The position numbers and the translations under genes were made by a program. 64,000 nt of DNA, from contig QORU01000015.1 in the NCBI GenBank assembly GCA_003574785.1, forward strand, positions 128,881 to 192,880. The letters are read 5' to 3'. The notes under the pieces were generated by a model. That model saw only the letters and a program-made list of their open reading frames with translations, did not search any database and was not told where the DNA came from. Origin of the DNA: Taklimakanibacter deserti (lineage in GTDB: Bacteria > Pseudomonadota > Alphaproteobacteria > Rhizobiales > Aestuariivirgaceae). This document shows, piece after piece, positions 15,682 through 24,421 of this stretch (the first letter of the stretch is position 1; every line of letters starts with the position of its first letter).

Positions 15682-18078
15682 ATGACCGATTCCCGCCTTC
15701 CCCTTCTCGCCGATCTCGAACGCAAGGTCCTGTGGCTCGCGACCTGGACGATCCACAATGCCAATCATCTGCGCGAAAAGAGCGACGGGCTGAAAGTGGG
15801 CGGCCATCAGGCCTCCTCCGCCTCGCTCGCGACCATCATGACGGCGCTCTATTTCGCGGTGCTCAGGCCTCAGGACCGTGTCGCGGTCAAGCCGCATGCG
15901 AGCCCGATCTTCCATGCCATCCAATATCTCTTCGGCAACCAATCGCGTGGGAAGCTTGAGAATTTTCGCGGATTTGGCGGTGCCCAATCCTATCCCTCGC
16001 GCACCAAGGATGTGGACGATGTCGATTTCTCGACCGGCTCGGTGGGACTCGGCGTCGCGCAGACGCTCTTCGCTTCGCTCGTCCAGGATTATGTGCGGGC
16101 GAGGGGGTGGGGCAAGGATCGTCCCGAAGGCCGCATGGTGGCGCTCATCGGCGATGCCGAGATGGATGAAGGCAATATCTTCGAAGCACTCCTCGAAGGC
16201 TGGAAGCATGGCTTGCGCAATTGCTGGTGGGTCGTCGACTACAACCGGCAGAGCCTCGATGCGGTGGTGCGCGAAGGCCTGTGGCAGCGCTTCGAATCGA
16301 TCTTCCGCAATTTCGGCTGGGATGTCGTCATCCTGAAATATGGATCGCTTCTGGAGGAAGCCTTTGCCGAGCCGGGCGGTGAGCGCCTGCGCGACTGGAT
16401 CGACAATTGTCCCAACCAGCTTTATTCGGCGCTCACCTTCCAGGGAGGTAGCGCCTGGCGCAAGCGGCTTCACGACGACATCGGCGATCAGGGCCAAGTC
16501 TCGAAGCTGATCGAGCGCCGCTCCGATACTGAGCTGGCGCGGCTCATGACCAATCTCGGCGGCCATGACCTGCCGTCCTTGCTCAAGGCCTTCGAGGCGG
16601 CGCAAGTTCATGACCGGCCGGTCTGCTTCATCGCCTATACGATCAAGGGTTTTGGCCTGCCGCTTGCCGGCCACAAGGACAATCATGCCGGGCTGATGAC
16701 GGCGGCGCAGACGGAAGCCTTTCGCGAAGCCATGAATGTCAGGTCCGGTCATGAATGGGAGGCTTTCGAAGGCTTGCGCAGCCCCGCCGCCGCGCTCACG
16801 GATTTCATCAAGACCGCGCCCTTCAATCAGAAGGGCCGCCGCCGTTTCCAGGCAAAAAAGATCGATGTGCCGGCGGAGATCGCCGCGGCGCAGCCGGCCG
16901 TCACCTCGACGCAAGCGGGCTTCGGTCTCCTGATGAACGAGATCGGCAAGAGCGAGAGCGATCTGGCGCGTCGCATCGTCACCACTTCGCCCGATGTCAC
17001 GGTCTCGACCAATCTCGGCGCCTGGGTCAACCGGCGCGGGCTGTTCGCGCGCCATGAGATGGCGGACATCTTCAAGAAGGAGCGCATCGCCTCGACCTTC
17101 ACCTGGGAATTCTCGCCCGAAGGTCAGCATTTCGAGCTCGGCATCGCCGAGATGAATCTTTTCATCATGCTCTCCGCGCTCGGGCTGTCGCATTCGCTCT
17201 TCGGCGAAAGGCTGATCCCGGTCGGCACGATTTATGATCCTTTCATCGAGCGCGGCCTCGATGCCTTGAACTATGCCTGCTATCAGGATGCCCGCTTCAT
17301 CCTGGCGGCGACGCCGTCGGGCGTGACGCTGGCGCCGGAAGGCGGGGCGCATCAATCGATCGCCACGCCGCTCATCGGCATGGCGCAGGACGGTCTCGCG
17401 AGCTTCGAGCCGGCTTTCGTCGACGAGCTTGCCGTCATTTTGCGCTTCGCTTTCGATTACATCCAGCGCTCGGGCGAGGCCAAGATCGACGAGACGACGT
17501 GGCTGCGCGATGCGGTCGGCGGCTCGATCTATTTGCGCCTGTCGACGCGGCCGGTGGAGCAGCCGACGCGCCAGATGAGCCCTGAGCTCGCGGACGCCAT
17601 CGTCAATGGCGGCTATTGGATGCGCAGGCCCGGCCCCAATGCTCAGGTTGTCGTCGCTTATACGGGATGTCTGGCGCCGGAAGCGATCGAGGCGGTGGGC
17701 CTCATGGCGGAAGACCGGCGCGATATCGGTCTGCTCGCCGTCACCTCGGCCGACCGGCTCAATGCCGGCTGGACCGCGGCGCAAAGGGCGCGCGAGCATG
17801 GTCTCGTCCATGCCAAGAGCCATGTCGAGCGCCTCTTGGCGGAAGTGCCGTCGCATTGCGCGCTGGTGACGGTGTTGGACGGTCATCCGGCGACGCTCGC
17901 CTGGCTCGGCGCCGTCTCGGGCCACCGCACCCGCTCATTGGGCGTCGAGCATTTCGGCCAGACCGGCACCATCGCCGATCTCTACCGGCATTACAGCATC
18001 GATGCGAATGGCATCGTCGCGGCGGCGCAGGCCGTGTCGCCCGGCCGGCCGATCCGCCAGCTCAAGCTGATGAGCTGA
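15682..18078 (+). CDS. Thiamine-diphosphate E1 of AceE/transketolase type (homodimeric pyruvate dehydrogenase E1-like)
   Basis: 798 residues from the ATG at 15682, which has AGGAG six bases upstream; the open frame before it covers promoter repeats. The thiamine-diphosphate motif is GDAEMDEGNIFEALL ... DYNRQSLD, and the transketolase-like middle domain carries the FELGIAEMNLFIML pattern. It should decarboxylate a 2-oxo acid and pass the acyl group to an E2. It is about 90 residues shorter than enterobacterial AceE, and no E2 or E3 gene is nearby, so the true substrate is uncertain. It is divergent from and probably controlled by the Lrp regulator at 14982. Confidence 0.9.
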   Translation: MTDSRLPLLADLERKVLWLATWTIHNANHLREKSDGLKVGGHQASSASLATIMTALYFAVLRPQDRVAVKPHASPIFHAIQYLFGNQSRGKLENFRGFGGAQSYPSRTKDVDDVDFSTGSVGLGVAQTLFASLVQDYVRARGWGKDRPEGRMVALIGDAEMDEGNIFEALLEGWKHGLRNCWWVVDYNRQSLDAVVREGLWQRFESIFRNFGWDVVILKYGSLLEEAFAEPGGERLRDWIDNCPNQLYSALTFQGGSAWRKRLHDDIGDQGQVSKLIERRSDTELARLMTNLGGHDLPSLLKAFEAAQVHDRPVCFIAYTIKGFGLPLAGHKDNHAGLMTAAQTEAFREAMNVRSGHEWEAFEGLRSPAAALTDFIKTAPFNQKGRRRFQAKKIDVPAEIAAAQPAVTSTQAGFGLLMNEIGKSESDLARRIVTTSPDVTVSTNLGAWVNRRGLFARHEMADIFKKERIASTFTWEFSPEGQHFELGIAEMNLFIMLSALGLSHSLFGERLIPVGTIYDPFIERGLDALNYACYQDARFILAATPSGVTLAPEGGAHQSIATPLIGMAQDGLASFEPAFVDELAVILRFAFDYIQRSGEAKIDETTWLRDAVGGSIYLRLSTRPVEQPTRQMSPELADAIVNGGYWMRRPGPNAQVVVAYTGCLAPEAIEAVGLMAEDRRDIGLLAVTSADRLNAGWTAAQRAREHGLVHAKSHVERLLAEVPSHCALVTVLDGHPATLAWLGAVSGHRTRSLGVEHFGQTGTIADLYRHYSIDANGIVAAAQAVSPGRPIRQLKLMS

Positions 18079-18180
18079 CCCCGTGTGACGGCCTGCTGAG
18101 CGCCTCATCCTTCATCCACGTTCCGTCCAACGCTCGCGCGGCAATGAGAGATCATCGCAAGGATGGAAGGATCGAAAGCC

Positions 18181-18408
18181 ATGCTCGTTCATTCTCAGGG
18201 CGGTGAGCTGAAAAGCCGCCGGCGTTGGTTTGGATTCCTGACTCTGCTGCAGCGCTGGCGGAATTTTGTCGAGACGCGGCGAGCCGTGCGGCGTTTGTCC
18301 GCGGCCGACAATTACATGCTGAAGGATATCGGCATTTCACGCGGCGACGTCGAGCGGCTGGTTCGCCACGGCCGTCCACCGGAGTTCAAGCGGAGCACCC
18401 GCGAATGA
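18181..18408 (+). CDS. DUF1127 (YjiS-like) small protein
   Basis: 75 residues from the ATG at 18181, preceded by GAAGGA; an ATG at 18163 is possible but has its ribosome site too close. The C-terminal motif typical of alphaproteobacterial DUF1127 proteins is clear: WRNFVETRRAVRRLSAADNY then MLKDIGISRGDVERLVRHGR. Family members are arginine-rich RNA- or membrane-associated small proteins tied to phosphate, carbon or stress adaptation. Its 3' end overlaps the BTAD regulator gene by 23 bases on the other strand. Confidence 0.88.
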   Translation: MLVHSQGGELKSRRRWFGFLTLLQRWRNFVETRRAVRRLSAADNYMLKDIGISRGDVERLVRHGRPPEFKRSTRE

Positions 18409-20116
18409 ATTGCGCGGCGCGGGCCACATGGCCGTCCATATGGGTCCGCGCTGCCATGGCTACCCATTGCCGCGCGATGGCATCCGCCGATCCCTTCTGG
18501 CCTTGCTTCAGGCTGATCTCGGCCATGTCCGAAAGGATCTCGACCTGGAGTGCCGCATAGCCGTCGGTTTCCCTGAAGCATCGCCGCCGCGCTTCGCCGA
18601 GCCAGTCCATGGCGCGGGCGAGCTGGTTCTCGGCTTCATAGCTGTGCGCCAGGCCGCGCGCCGCGGCGGCTTCCCAGCACGGATCGCCCAACTGGCAACT
18701 GAGGGCGAAGGCCTCTTCGAGCCTTGGCCGCAGGGCTTCAGGCGCCCCCTGCTGGCGTAGGCGCACTTCACTCTGCAGGACGGCGGGCCACGGACGGAAG
18801 GCGATCCAGCGCTGCTCGTCCACGAGCCTCAGGCATTCTACGAGCCAGGCGTCGGCCTCGGCGAGACGATCGGCGGCGATCAAGCCCCGGGCGCCGAGGC
18901 CCAGTGTCCAGATCTCGCGCCGGCGGTTGTTGACCGAGCGGGCGTGGTCGAGGGACTGCATATAGTGGTCGAGGCCTTCCGCGATCCGGCCCCAATCGAT
19001 CAGATTGAATCCGATGACGGCGTGGATGCCGGCGAGATTGTCTGGATCATCTGCAAGCTCGGCGGCCTTGGCGAGATAGGCCGCGGCCGCCGGGCGGCGG
19101 CCGGCGAGCGCCTCGACATAGCCGAGCTCACGGAAGCTCGCTGCGGCCATCTGGGCTGTGCCTGATCGCTGTGCCAGCTCGGCGCTCTGGCGCAACAGGA
19201 TGGCGCCCTCATCATCATAGCCCCTTATGGCATGAACCAGGGCGGTGCCCAATTCGAATGTCGCCTTGGTGAGCAGGGGCCCATCCTTGATTTTCTCGGC
19301 CTCGTTGACGGCGCGCCGCAGGCAGTCGATCCCGGCATCCGCAGCACCGGCCGCCAAAGCGGCGAGACCGGATTGCATCAGGGATTGAACGAAGGTGCCG
19401 GGTGCAATGCCGCCGGGCGGTGAAGAAACCGTGCGCCGCGCGACGCTGCGCAAGGCGGGCGACGGCTTCTCGCCGAGCTCGGCCAGGAACAGTTTCTCGG
19501 TCGCTTCGACATGGGCGAGCGCTGCCTCATGCCGGCCCGCCTCGACCAGGCTCTTCACCAGGAGAATATGGCCGCCCTCATTGAACGGGGCTTGCCGCAC
19601 GCCCAATTCGGCGAGCCTGACGGCGTGGTCATGATCGGCGACGGCCATGGCGCGGATGGTTTCCTGCCGCAGTCTCGCCTCGAGGAGGCCGGCAATGCGC
19701 TCACGCTCGACCAGCAGCCAGGTCGAGAATTCAGGGCTCGAGCGCGGCTCCATTCCGCCGAGCAAGGGACCGGCTGCCTCGACATCGAGATCACCGTCAT
19801 CGAGATGCCAGAGATCGACATCGATATGGCCCGGAAAATCATGGACGATCGGATCGCCGCCGAGGCATTGCGGGCAATCGAGCGCCTTGCGCAAGGACGC
19901 CAGGCACCAGCGCAAGGCGCCGAGCGGATCGGCGGCCTCGGGAAACAGTTCCAACGCCAGGGTCCGGCGATCGAGCGGCGCGCGCGCCAGGAGCACGCGG
20001 GCGAGAAGCGCCCAGGCCTGATGGCCGCGCACCGGCGGATGAGAGCCTCCGTCATGCAGGATGGCGGGCTCGCCCAGGAGCTTGATCTTTGTCTTCACGC
20101 GCTTGGCCTTTCCCAT
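18386..20116 (-). CDS. BTAD-domain (SARP-like) transcriptional regulator with TPR-like repeats
   Basis: 576 residues. N-terminal OmpR-like winged helix part (KIKLLGEPAILHDGG ... HQAWALLARVLLARAPLDRR, LALELFPEAADPLGALRWCL) is followed by a bacterial transcriptional activation domain (about 120-235, FSTWLLVERERIAGLLEARL) and a long helical-repeat region (about 255-560, runs of alanine-rich TPR-like helices). This is a stand-alone regulator without a kinase or NTPase domain. It is divergent from the DUF4242 gene. The target genes are unknown. Confidence 0.85.
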   Translation of the reverse strand: MGKAKRVKTKIKLLGEPAILHDGGSHPPVRGHQAWALLARVLLARAPLDRRTLALELFPEAADPLGALRWCLASLRKALDCPQCLGGDPIVHDFPGHIDVDLWHLDDGDLDVEAAGPLLGGMEPRSSPEFSTWLLVERERIAGLLEARLRQETIRAMAVADHDHAVRLAELGVRQAPFNEGGHILLVKSLVEAGRHEAALAHVEATEKLFLAELGEKPSPALRSVARRTVSSPPGGIAPGTFVQSLMQSGLAALAAGAADAGIDCLRRAVNEAEKIKDGPLLTKATFELGTALVHAIRGYDDEGAILLRQSAELAQRSGTAQMAAASFRELGYVEALAGRRPAAAAYLAKAAELADDPDNLAGIHAVIGFNLIDWGRIAEGLDHYMQSLDHARSVNNRRREIWTLGLGARGLIAADRLAEADAWLVECLRLVDEQRWIAFRPWPAVLQSEVRLRQQGAPEALRPRLEEAFALSCQLGDPCWEAAAARGLAHSYEAENQLARAMDWLGEARRRCFRETDGYAALQVEILSDMAEISLKQGQKGSADAIARQWVAMAARTHMDGHVARAAQFIRGCSA

Positions 20117-20250
20117 CCGTCATGGTGCTGCGGCAGGAGCATGTGATGAAGCGTTTGACGGCGTCTGCGGCGCCGGCCGGCCGCTCTGCGCAGTCGCTCC
20201 CACACCGGCCGGCTAGCTTCGCAAGACACTGTAACAAAAGGAATTCCACG

Positions 20251-20523
20251 ATGCCAACGTACTTCATCGAACGAGATATCCCGGGCGCCGACAAGCTGAC
20301 GGCGCAGGAGCTCAAGGAGATTTCAGCCAAGTCCAACGAAGTCGTCGCCAGGCTGGGCGCGCCCTACAAATGGATCACGAGCTACGTCGACGGCGACAAG
20401 ATGTATTGCGTGCATGAAGCGGAGAACATCGAGGTCATCCGCCGTCACGCCAGCCGGGGCGGGTTTCCGATCAGCAAGGTGACGGAGGTCGCGGCGGTCA
20501 TCGGTCCAGCGACCGGGAGGTGA
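20251..20523 (+). CDS. DUF4242 (SCO4226-like) small protein
   Basis: 90 residues from the ATG at 20251 (AAAAGG just upstream). Pattern TYFIERDIPGADKLTAQELK ... VRLGAPYKWITSY-like, YCVHEAENIEVIRRHASRGG and KVTEVAAVIGP are typical of the DUF4242 group, ferredoxin-like small dimers; one member is described as nickel-binding. The upstream open frame contains no ribosome site. It is divergently transcribed from the BTAD regulator with 134 bases between. Confidence 0.85.
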   Translation: MPTYFIERDIPGADKLTAQELKEISAKSNEVVARLGAPYKWITSYVDGDKMYCVHEAENIEVIRRHASRGGFPISKVTEVAAVIGPATGR

Positions 20524-20567
20524 GGTGCTGAGATCGGTCGGGACTGAATGTACCGGCCGATCTCCGC

Positions 20568-21593
20568 TCATCGCGCCGGAACGCCGTTATTGGCGCAGCA
20601 TGATTGCCGAACGATCAGATCGGCTTGCAGAACGATGCGGCGGCTGCGGTTGCCGGCCTTGCCCGAAATACGCTCGAACAAAAGCTGGGCGCCCAGGGTG
20701 CCGAATGTCTCGCCCGGCTGGTCCACGACGGTGAGGAATGGCGAGAGTATGGCAAGGTGCTCGACATCGTCGAAGCAGACGAGCCCGATATCTTCGGGCA
20801 CCTTCAGGCCGCGTTCGCGCAACGCCTGCATCGTGCCGAGGGCCGTCATGTTGTTCACGGTGAAGATCGCCGTCGGCAAGGGATCGAGGTGAAGCATCAG
20901 TTGCGCGGCGCGATAGCCGCCGATGCGATCGGTGGTGGTGCGGAAGATCAGATCCTCGGAGACGGGAATATGCGCGGCCTCGAGGGCCTGGCGGTAGCCT
21001 TCGAGCCGATCGCGGCCCGTGGACACATCATCCGATTCGGTGAAATGAGCGATGCGGCGGTGACCGACCGCGATGAGATGCTCGACGAGACGCCGGGCTC
21101 CGGCGACGCTGTCGCTTATGACATGATCGCAATCCGTATCGGGTAGCGAGCGGTCGAGCAGGACCAGAGGGAAGCGGCCTTTGAGCAGAGGAAGCAAGGC
21201 GACGCGGGAGCGATCGCTTGCGGGTGCGAGCAGCAGGCCTTCCACGCGATGGGCCACGAGGTCTTCGATATATTCTCGTTCCAGTCTGAGATCGCCCTCG
21301 CTGTTGCACAGGAGAACGCGATAGCCGGCCTTGCGCGCGGTCGTCTCGGCGCCGCGCACGACCGGCGCGAAGAACGGGTTCACGACATCGGGCACGATGA
21401 GGCCGATGGTTCTCGTCTGTTGCGAGACCAGGCTGCGGGCCAATCGGTTCGGTATGTAGTCGAGGGCCAGGATGGCCTCCTCGACGCGGCGCTGGGTTTC
21501 GGCGTCGACGCTTCCGCTGCCATTGACTACGCGCGACACCGTCATTGCCGATACGCCGGCTCTCTGAGCGACGTCGCGAAGGGTTACAGGCAC
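20568..21593 (-). CDS. LacI-family transcriptional regulator
   Basis: 341 residues. LacI helix-turn-helix at the N-terminus (TLRDVAQRAGVSAMTVSRVV), hinge (YIPNRLARSLVSQQTRTIGL) and a periplasmic-binding-like effector domain (VNPFFAPVVRGAETTARKAG). It is divergent from the sugar ABC operon at 21778-25616 and is the obvious local repressor. Two tandem operator-like palindromes lie just ahead of its own start, which suggests autoregulation. Confidence 0.95.
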   Translation of the reverse strand: MPVTLRDVAQRAGVSAMTVSRVVNGSGSVDAETQRRVEEAILALDYIPNRLARSLVSQQTRTIGLIVPDVVNPFFAPVVRGAETTARKAGYRVLLCNSEGDLRLEREYIEDLVAHRVEGLLLAPASDRSRVALLPLLKGRFPLVLLDRSLPDTDCDHVISDSVAGARRLVEHLIAVGHRRIAHFTESDDVSTGRDRLEGYRQALEAAHIPVSEDLIFRTTTDRIGGYRAAQLMLHLDPLPTAIFTVNNMTALGTMQALRERGLKVPEDIGLVCFDDVEHLAILSPFLTVVDQPGETFGTLGAQLLFERISGKAGNRSRRIVLQADLIVRQSCCANNGVPAR

Positions 21594-21606
21594 ACAGCTC
21601 TCCTCG

Positions 21607-21641
21607 ATGTTACGTTAACATGAGTGAGTGTTATTCTAACA
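21607..21641. promoter_or_regulatory. Tandem operator-like palindromes TGTTA-N3-TAACA
   Basis: ATGTTA-CGT-TAACAT at 21607-21621 and TGTTA-TTC-TAACA at 21629-21641. The centres are 21 bases apart, two helical turns. Both lie between the LacI-type gene start (21593) and the binding-protein start (21778). A half-site (ATGTTATTG) recurs near 21701, followed by an AT-rich promoter region. The LacI-family product is the likely ligand. Confidence 0.6.
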
Positions 21642-21777
21642 TTAAATCAAACCAATAGATACGGAAAGCGCAAGTAATCAACCGGTTATCCCATTGACTA
21701 TCATGTTATTGATAGTTAGCGTTACCATAAAGTGAGCCGAGATCATAAGCGGCCACTGCAAATCATGGGAGGATGTC

Positions 21778-22845
21778 ATGGTGAATATGCGAATGGCGTG
21801 GCTCGTGCCTGTGGCCTTGACCGGGGTGCTGACCGTCACGGCTCCGGCAAAAGCTGCGGGAGACTGCAAGCCCGGAACGACCGGCAAGATCGCCTTCATG
21901 CTCAAGCATCAGAAGGCCTTCCGGTATCTCAATGCCGACGTGCCGTTCTTCGTGAAGACCGCCGAAGCCGGCGGCTATCAGGTTCTCGTCCAGTCGGCCG
22001 ATCACGATGCGGCCAAGCAGGTCGCTCAGGCGGAAAACGTCATCACTCAAGGCGTCGATGCGATCGTCATCCAGCCGGTGGATTTCAACGTCGCGGCCGC
22101 GATTGCCGAAAAGGCCAACGAGGCCGGAATCCCCATAGCCTCTTATGACGATTTGATCCTCGGCGCCAATCAGACCGCCTTTATCGGTCGTGATCCGCGT
22201 GAAGGTGGCGCATCCGCCGCCCGCGCCGTCATCGGCGCTGTGCCCAAAGGCAACTATGCCTTGATCGGCGGCGATCCCGGCCAGACCGGCTCGACCCAGA
22301 TGCAGGAAGGCTATCACATGGTGGTCGACCCGCTGGTCGCCAAGGGCGATATCAAGATCGTCCTCGATCAGTTCTCTTCCGGCTGGAAGACCGAAGCCGC
22401 ACAGGCCCATGCCGAAAATGCGCTGACTCAGAACGACAATTCGATCAACGCCTTCCTCGTGTCCTATGACGGCATGTCGGTTGGCGTCCTTCAGGCCATT
22501 GACGGCGCGGGCCTGGCGGCCGGATCCATTCCCGTCACCGGGCAGGATATGGAGCTCGCCGCCGCGCAAGCGATCGTCGAGGGGCGGATGTTCGGCAGTG
22601 TATGGCCGGCGCCTGATGAGATGGCCGTTGCCGGCGCCAAGGCGGCGATCGCCATGGCGAAATGCGAAGACATTGGCGCTACGGACAAGATCAACAACAA
22701 GGCGGCCGACATTCCCTGGGTGAAGACGCCGATCTATCTCGTCAGCCAGAAGGAAATGCCGGAGTTCGTCTGCAAGCACCAGCACTGGCTCGACGTCAAG
22801 GAAGTCTACAAGAACGTCCCCGACAAGATGCCGACATGCAATTGA
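21778..22845 (+). CDS. Sugar ABC transporter substrate-binding protein (XylF/RbsB type)
   Basis: 355 residues with a Sec signal peptide (ALTGVLTVTAPAKAAGDCKP, cleavage near AKAA at about 25). The mature part is a type-I sugar-binding fold (IAFMLKHQKAFRYLNADVPF, VITQGVDAIVIQPVD, GYHMVVDPLVAKGDIKIV, PVTGQDMELAAAQAIVEG). GGGAGG lies five bases before the start. First gene of an operon with the ATPase and permease downstream, under the divergent LacI regulator. A pentose is the most likely ligand, but substrate cannot be fixed from sequence. Confidence 0.94.
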   Translation: MVNMRMAWLVPVALTGVLTVTAPAKAAGDCKPGTTGKIAFMLKHQKAFRYLNADVPFFVKTAEAGGYQVLVQSADHDAAKQVAQAENVITQGVDAIVIQPVDFNVAAAIAEKANEAGIPIASYDDLILGANQTAFIGRDPREGGASAARAVIGAVPKGNYALIGGDPGQTGSTQMQEGYHMVVDPLVAKGDIKIVLDQFSSGWKTEAAQAHAENALTQNDNSINAFLVSYDGMSVGVLQAIDGAGLAAGSIPVTGQDMELAAAQAIVEGRMFGSVWPAPDEMAVAGAKAAIAMAKCEDIGATDKINNKAADIPWVKTPIYLVSQKEMPEFVCKHQHWLDVKEVYKNVPDKMPTCN

Positions 22846-22864
22846 CGAGCGGGGCATCAGGCCA

Positions 22865-24421
22865 ATGGGCGCGCAGCAGCAGCGGGAAGATCATCACGCC
22901 CGAGGTGATGACTCCCGCCGCGCTGCGCTCACCGCCGAACATTTGACGAAGCGATTTCCCGGCGTCGTCGCGGTCGATGATGTCAGTCTCGTCATCGAGC
23001 CGGGCGAGATCTTAGCCCTTCTCGGCCAGAACGGCGCCGGCAAGTCCACCCTCATCCAGATCTTCGCCGGTCTGCATCCGGCCGGCAGCTATTCGGGCAG
23101 CATCACGCTTGCCGGAAGGTCCTATTCTCCCGCAAGTATCGCCGAAGCCGAGGCAGCAGGTGTCGCCCTCGTCGCCCAGGAAATCAACGTCGCGCCCGAG
23201 CTTTCCGTGGCCGAAAATCTTTTCCTGAATGCCGAGCCTGTCAGATGGGGACTGCTCGATCAGCCTTTGCGCTTGGCAAAGGCGAAGAAGGCGTTGCGCG
23301 ACTTCGGGCTCGATATCGATCCGGGGCAGCCGATGAAGATGCTGGATCTCGCCACCCAGCAATTGGCTTTGATCGCGCGCGCTCTGTCGAAGCAGGTCGA
23401 TCTGCTCATTCTCGATGAACCGACCGCCGCTTTGACGGAAGGCGAAGCTCAGAGATTGTTCGACCGCATGCGGCTTCTGGCGGAGCGCGGTGTGGCCATC
23501 ATTTTCGTCAGCCACCGGCTTGCCGAAGTATTCGCCGTCTCGGATCGCATCGTCGTCATGCGCGACGGCCGCATCAGCGCCTTCTATGCAACGCGTGACG
23601 CGACGCGCTCGATGGTGATCGCCGACATGGTCGGCCGCGCGGTGACGCAGGTCGAGAGGGAGAGGGTCGCCGATCGCCATGCCGTCTTCGCCGTCGATGA
23701 TCTGCGCGTCTATGATGTCGACAGGGGCGATCGCGAGCGTGTCGCCGGCATTTCCTTCACGCTCGCGCAGGGCGAGATCCTCGGATTGTTCGGCCTGGTG
23801 GGATCGGGCTGCGTCGAGGCGGCCCTCGCTCTTTACGGCGCTTGGCCGGGAAAGCGCGGCGGTTCGGTTGCCATCGAAGGCGCCCAAGTGACCATTGACG
23901 ATCCCACGGCAGCGGTCGGCCTCGGCATTGGCTTCATGGCGCAGGACCGCCGTGATTGCCTGATGCCGGACCATTCCGTCCATGACAATACGATGCTGGC
24001 CAGTCTTGCGCGGATATCACCCTATGGCGTCATCGACGACGGATGGGCCCGGCAAAGGACCGGAAGCCTCGTCGCCGGGCTCGATATCAAAACGCGATCG
24101 ATCGCGACCGAGCTGCGGACCCTGTCCGGCGGCAATCAGCAAAAGGTGCAAGTGGCGCGCTGGCTTGCCGCTGATTCACGCATTCTCATCCTGGTCGACC
24201 CGACACGTGGTGTCGATATCGGGGCGCGCGGCGAGATCAAGCGTGTATGGGCTGGGCTCGCTGCCGAAGGCCGCGCCATCCTCATTGCATCGACCGATGC
24301 CGAGGAACTTGTCGATATCTGCGACCGGGTGATCGTGCTCCGGGCGGGAGCGGTCGTCGGCGAAATCGAGCGAAGCGAATTGACCGAAGAGAGGATTCTC
24401 GGGATGGCCGCCGGTGTCTGA
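22865..24421 (+). CDS. Sugar ABC transporter ATPase, two NBDs (XylG/RbsA type)
   Basis: 518 residues, two fused nucleotide-binding domains. First domain: Walker A LGQNGAGKST, Walker B LLILDEPTAALT, H-loop VSHRLAEV. Second domain: the usual degenerate P-loop (GLVGSGCVE), signature LSGGNQQKVQVA, and Walker B that reads LILVDPTRGVD, where the family normally has LILDEPTRG; the Walker-B Asp is Val and the Glu is Asp. The first domain can carry catalysis, so the transporter may still work. The first 18 residues (MGAQQQRED...) are an unstructured lead; a later start is possible. Confidence 0.93.
   Translation: MGAQQQREDHHARGDDSRRAALTAEHLTKRFPGVVAVDDVSLVIEPGEILALLGQNGAGKSTLIQIFAGLHPAGSYSGSITLAGRSYSPASIAEAEAAGVALVAQEINVAPELSVAENLFLNAEPVRWGLLDQPLRLAKAKKALRDFGLDIDPGQPMKMLDLATQQLALIARALSKQVDLLILDEPTAALTEGEAQRLFDRMRLLAERGVAIIFVSHRLAEVFAVSDRIVVMRDGRISAFYATRDATRSMVIADMVGRAVTQVERERVADRHAVFAVDDLRVYDVDRGDRERVAGISFTLAQGEILGLFGLVGSGCVEAALALYGAWPGKRGGSVAIEGAQVTIDDPTAAVGLGIGFMAQDRRDCLMPDHSVHDNTMLASLARISPYGVIDDGWARQRTGSLVAGLDIKTRSIATELRTLSGGNQQKVQVARWLAADSRILILVDPTRGVDIGARGEIKRVWAGLAAEGRAILIASTDAEELVDICDRVIVLRAGAVVGEIERSELTEERILGMAAGV

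Noticed and set aside
15490..17925. 811-codon open frame on the minus strand opposite the E1 gene
   Set aside because: It is the mirror of a strongly recognisable thiamine enzyme on the plus strand. Its composition is Arg/Asp/His-rich as expected of antisense frames in high-GC DNA, and no domain is seen.
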